Below, one piece after another: positions 61,301-64,000 of a stretch of DNA of 64,000 nt (positions within the stretch are counted from its first letter, which is position 1; each line of letters begins with the position of its first letter). A program made the position numbers and the translations under genes. Below the pieces are notes generated by a model, which saw only the letters and a list, made by a program, of their open reading frames with translations, ran no database searches and was not told the DNA's origin. This DNA comes from Castanea sativa (taxonomy: Eukaryota; Streptophyta; Magnoliopsida; Fagales; Fagaceae): contig NC_134013.1 of assembly GCF_040712315.1 (NCBI RefSeq), positions 82,714,001 to 82,778,000 on the forward strand. The letters run 5' to 3'.

Positions 61301-61654
61301 ATGCGTAACGCGTGCGATGAAGCTAAAAATAATAATATTTATAACGTGTATAGCGCGTGCGATGAAGCTAGTATAATAAGGTGAAAAAGGGTTGAGAATC
61401 GGTCTCACGTACGTCCATACGTTGAGGGTTTCGTTGTGCCAGGCGAAGACGCTGAGGAACGCGTCTTTGAGCGGCCACTCGCACCGGTAATAGTCCAATA
61501 TGTACTCATTGTCTCTCAGATATTCCGGCAACTCCTCGTACTTCACCAATCGCCGCTCGAATCTCTGCCTCTTCGTCGCCGTCTTCGTCTCCTGTTGAGT
61601 TTCCGAGCCGGCTCGGTTCGGACTCCTCGCGCTTTTCCGGCGAACGATACTCAT
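58376..61654 (-). CDS. HHP2: Heptahelical transmembrane protein, PAQR/adiponectin-receptor family (HHP2/HHP3 type)
   Basis: Four exons on the minus strand: 61413-61654, 61170-61262, 61006-61057, 58376-59053. Phases join to give 354 aa. Residues 1-80 hold a basic head and the plant motif [30 protein letters not shown]. Then come seven hydrophobic segments. The family's metal-site residues are present: [19 protein letters not shown] and [14 protein letters not shown] proteins are relatives of adiponectin and progestin receptors, placed in membranes, and in Arabidopsis respond to hormones, temperature and sugar. The sequence ([29 protein letters not shown]) is closest to HHP2 (At4g30850) and HHP3 (At2g24150), which I cannot separate. 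The 52-nt exon 3 (encoding [17 protein letters not shown]) is chosen because it alone joins both neighbours in phase. Confidence 0.9.
59392..59482 (+). mobile_element. Degraded tRNA-related SINE in HHP intron 3
   Basis: It has A-box-like AATAGCTCAATTGATAAA, a decayed B box TTGGATTTAAATTA and CTACACCAATAATTAATTT, which resembles a common plant SINE type. It is antisense to HHP. Confidence 0.45.
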
Positions 61655-61763
61655 CGCCGTCGCCGTAGCTTTCCTCGAGATTTTGTTCTCCGGCGAAAAA
61701 TCCGCCGGATCTGAACTCTCCGGCAGATCTGTCAGGTCCGAGTCCCGAGAGGTTCTGATTGAT

Positions 61764-61798
61764 CATTTCCTCCAATTTCTGAGCCCTTTCTATTTATA
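61764..61798 (-). promoter_or_regulatory. HHP2: TATA box and upstream ATG of HHP
   Basis: TATAAATA reads on the minus strand at 61798-61791. Start sites usually lie 25-35 bp downstream, near 61765. An ATG at 61766-61764 opens an 86-codon frame that overlaps the HHP start in another frame and ends at 61506. Whether the mRNA contains this ATG depends on a few bases of start-site choice. Confidence 0.5.
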
Positions 61799-61799
61799 C

Positions 61800-64000
61800 A
61801 CAGCGAGGATCGGTGTGAGCCAATTAAATAAAAGCTACTACATTAAAACCGTGAAGCTTCTCAGCGTTTTTACATTTTTCTTTTGGGTTGGGATAGAGTA
61901 AGAGTTAGTATGCGAATTACTTTTTGAGCTCGGCTACGTTTCTTTATATTATTGGGTAGAATATGATAAAGTAAAAAAGTTGCAGTGAAAATAGCTTTAG
62001 ATATTTATTGTTGGGCTAATTATGCTTTGACACGTATTTAGTTGAGTTGAGTGTAGCGTATTTTACTATTATATATGCTGTTCGGTTTTAAATAATTTTG
62101 TTAATTCTGTTCCGTTGGGAAATTCAAATTTGGCGGAAGGTGAGAGAATAAATTTGGTGACTAGTAGATAGGAAAGGATATAATTAATCTAGGATTTCCT
62201 AAAATGTTTTTCTTATTTTAGAATAAGTATTTATCATTTGGACAAAGTTTGGCTATAAAATTGGATAAAGCTTAAGGCTATAATTTTATTCAATATCATT
62301 AACATTGCTATATTTTTCAAAAATTTAGCCGTTAAATTTCATATTCTTTACGTTCTTAATACGCTAATTAAATTTTGCGTCAATCTGATACTATTTATAA
62401 CATAATCTATAAGATTATATTTTATGCATAATTTTAAATTACATAAACTTGTAATTTAAACAATTTATTGATGATATAGTTATTAATATTTAATTTTCTA
62501 GAAATTTACAAGCATGGAGGATATATACAGAAAATGTAGTCCAATGGTGGATTTGTCAAAAACTCAAAATTCACCTCTAATAAAAAGATACTGAGTAAAG
62601 TTGTAACCTTAAGTTACAACTAATTTTGTAGCTAAACTTTGTCCTTATCTTTTTCTATTTTAGTTTTTTTTTTCTTCAAAATATTGATATCTAATTGTTA
62701 AATACAAATCATTTGTCTTATTTTGTGTTTTACTTTATGTTTCATAAATTGTGACCTATATGTTTGATTTTTTTTTTATTTGAATTATTTTATAAGGAAA
62801 ATAAAAAGAATACACAATAGAATGTAATTGGTGGAGTATAATGTGAGACATAAAATCCATATTCCGAATTTTCTATTTTATATTCTATTTTATTCAAACA
62901 TTTTTTTCTTACTTTTCAAAGCACCAAATTTTCTTTATTTCTCTTTTCAATTTTTTTTTTCTTTGTTTCAGGTACCAAGACATAAAAAAGAATAAATCAA
63001 TTGTTTAGAAATGAATGGTACTTTACTTCCTTTACATTCAAGGAAACACCCTAGATAATGTTGGAAAAACATAGTTTGTATCGCATTTAAAACATACACA
63101 GTGGAAAAATAATGGATCTACTTCATTCGCAATTGTTAACATGTACTATATAAATTTCAGAATTCAAGAACAAAAGATCGTACCTTAGTGCGGTAGAATT
63201 CAAAACCAAATATTAGAAGTACTTGGAAATACTTTTAATCTTCACTCTAATTTCACTTAAACTCAAGAAGTGTGGTCTTTCAATCAGTTTACAAGTATAT
63301 GTTCAAGGGAGAATAAGAGAGTGGCTTACACTCACATACACACCATCTCATTTCTTACAAAATTCTGTATGTTTCTCTCCTTATATTTAACTGATGATCT
63401 AATTGGGTTAGCCTCTTGGGCCATTCCAATTGGGTTTTAGTATGTGGCTTGTAGTGGAACTAAAAAGGAACAAATAAGATTCTAATTCCAATAGGCCTTG
63501 AGCTTTTCTGTTAACTATTGACAAGTTCAAAGTTACCATTAATTATATTTAATACCATTATATTAATTAATTGCATTTTAGACCTTATTAATAAATTATA
63601 TTCCAAGATTTTATTATACATGCAACTCCTTCATTAAAATATTCATAATAATACAAAGTCATGAATGTTGATTGCTAGGGGTGTGCGCGGTTCGGTCGGC
63701 TCGGTTTTTTTTTTTTTTTTAAATTTGTTACCGAACTGATAGGGATCAGTTTTGTAATAATTAAAATCAATGCATACCGATTAGGGTTGGTTTTTCGACC
63801 TATAGCGTTGCGGTTTGATCGGCTCAATTTAATCGGTTTGGTCGGCTTGATTTGAAACATTAACAATCTGTTTCTAGTCAACTATTAAAGTCTTATATAA
63901 AAATCAGTAAATCACAACCTTAATGAAACAGCCAACCATAATATTATATATGTAAGCATCCGTGTTACTATGTATATATCATATTATATTATTATATATG
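61800..64000. other. AT-rich flank with transposon pieces
   Basis: I see no gene. About 63058-63650 has the look of a retrotransposon LTR (starts TGTTGGAAAAACA, no coding content), but the other end was not found. The right edge (63676-63860) is a CGGTT-rich repeat. Confidence 0.4.
63676..63860. repeat. CGGTTCGGTCGG-type repeat
   Basis: AGGGGTGTGCGCGGTTCGG opens a stretch of CGGTT/TCGGC words, with a related stretch (GTTTGATCGGCTCAATTTAA) near 63812. Such blocks are common ends of plant DNA transposons; the classification here is uncertain. Confidence 0.4.

Overview
The window is nuclear DNA from a flowering plant. Its genes have many AT-rich introns with GT..AG borders, there are plastid and plant-only gene families, and it holds plant SINEs, solo LTRs and MITEs. 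A woody rosid is my best guess from the repeat types, but the species cannot be read from the sequence. Almost none of the real genes is a single open frame. I rebuilt the genes exon by exon and checked that the splice phases join.

Layout. 1-8452 (+): two tandem RING-H2 genes. The left copy is cut by the window edge. The right copy is complete: 420 codons, four exons counting a spliced leader. 10485-15303 (-): an ASG1-like gene (six exons, 563 aa). 15.5-24.4 kb: AT-rich intergenic DNA with foldback transposons and an isolated ACGT-core cluster. 24413-28285 (-): plastid ribosomal protein bL35 (158 aa), with a 3.1 kb second intron full of SINEs. 29880-34576 (-): nucleoporin NUP43 (359 aa) with a dead LINE and a SINE in intron 1. 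35668-36143 (+): a small, probably plastid membrane protein (124 aa), divergent from NUP43. 36.4-40.8 kb: a repeat block with a 9-bp-TSD MITE, a SINE, a 161-bp tandem duplication, a Harbinger-type MITE and a textbook solo LTR. 41704-57511 (+): a 23-exon REC2-type CLU/TPR gene (1877 aa). 58376-61654 (-): a four-exon heptahelical PAQR protein (HHP2/3 type, 354 aa), convergent with REC2. 61.8-64 kb: AT-rich DNA and transposon pieces.

How the genes relate. There is no operon-like logic. Two genes bear on plastids: bL35c acts in plastid translation, and REC-family proteins set how much of the cell chloroplasts occupy. From memory, ASG1-L35-HHP resembles Arabidopsis At2g24090-At2g24150, and ASG1-NUP43-small protein-HHP resembles At4g30780-At4g30850. 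The window would then be a less-fractionated relative of both duplicated segments.

I found no convincing new multi-gene system. The most unusual items are a perfect 34-bp palindrome at the left edge, the repeat-built N-terminus of the RING-H2 protein, three introns that carry CT runs just inside the donor site, and a set of small transposons whose target-site duplications can be read directly.
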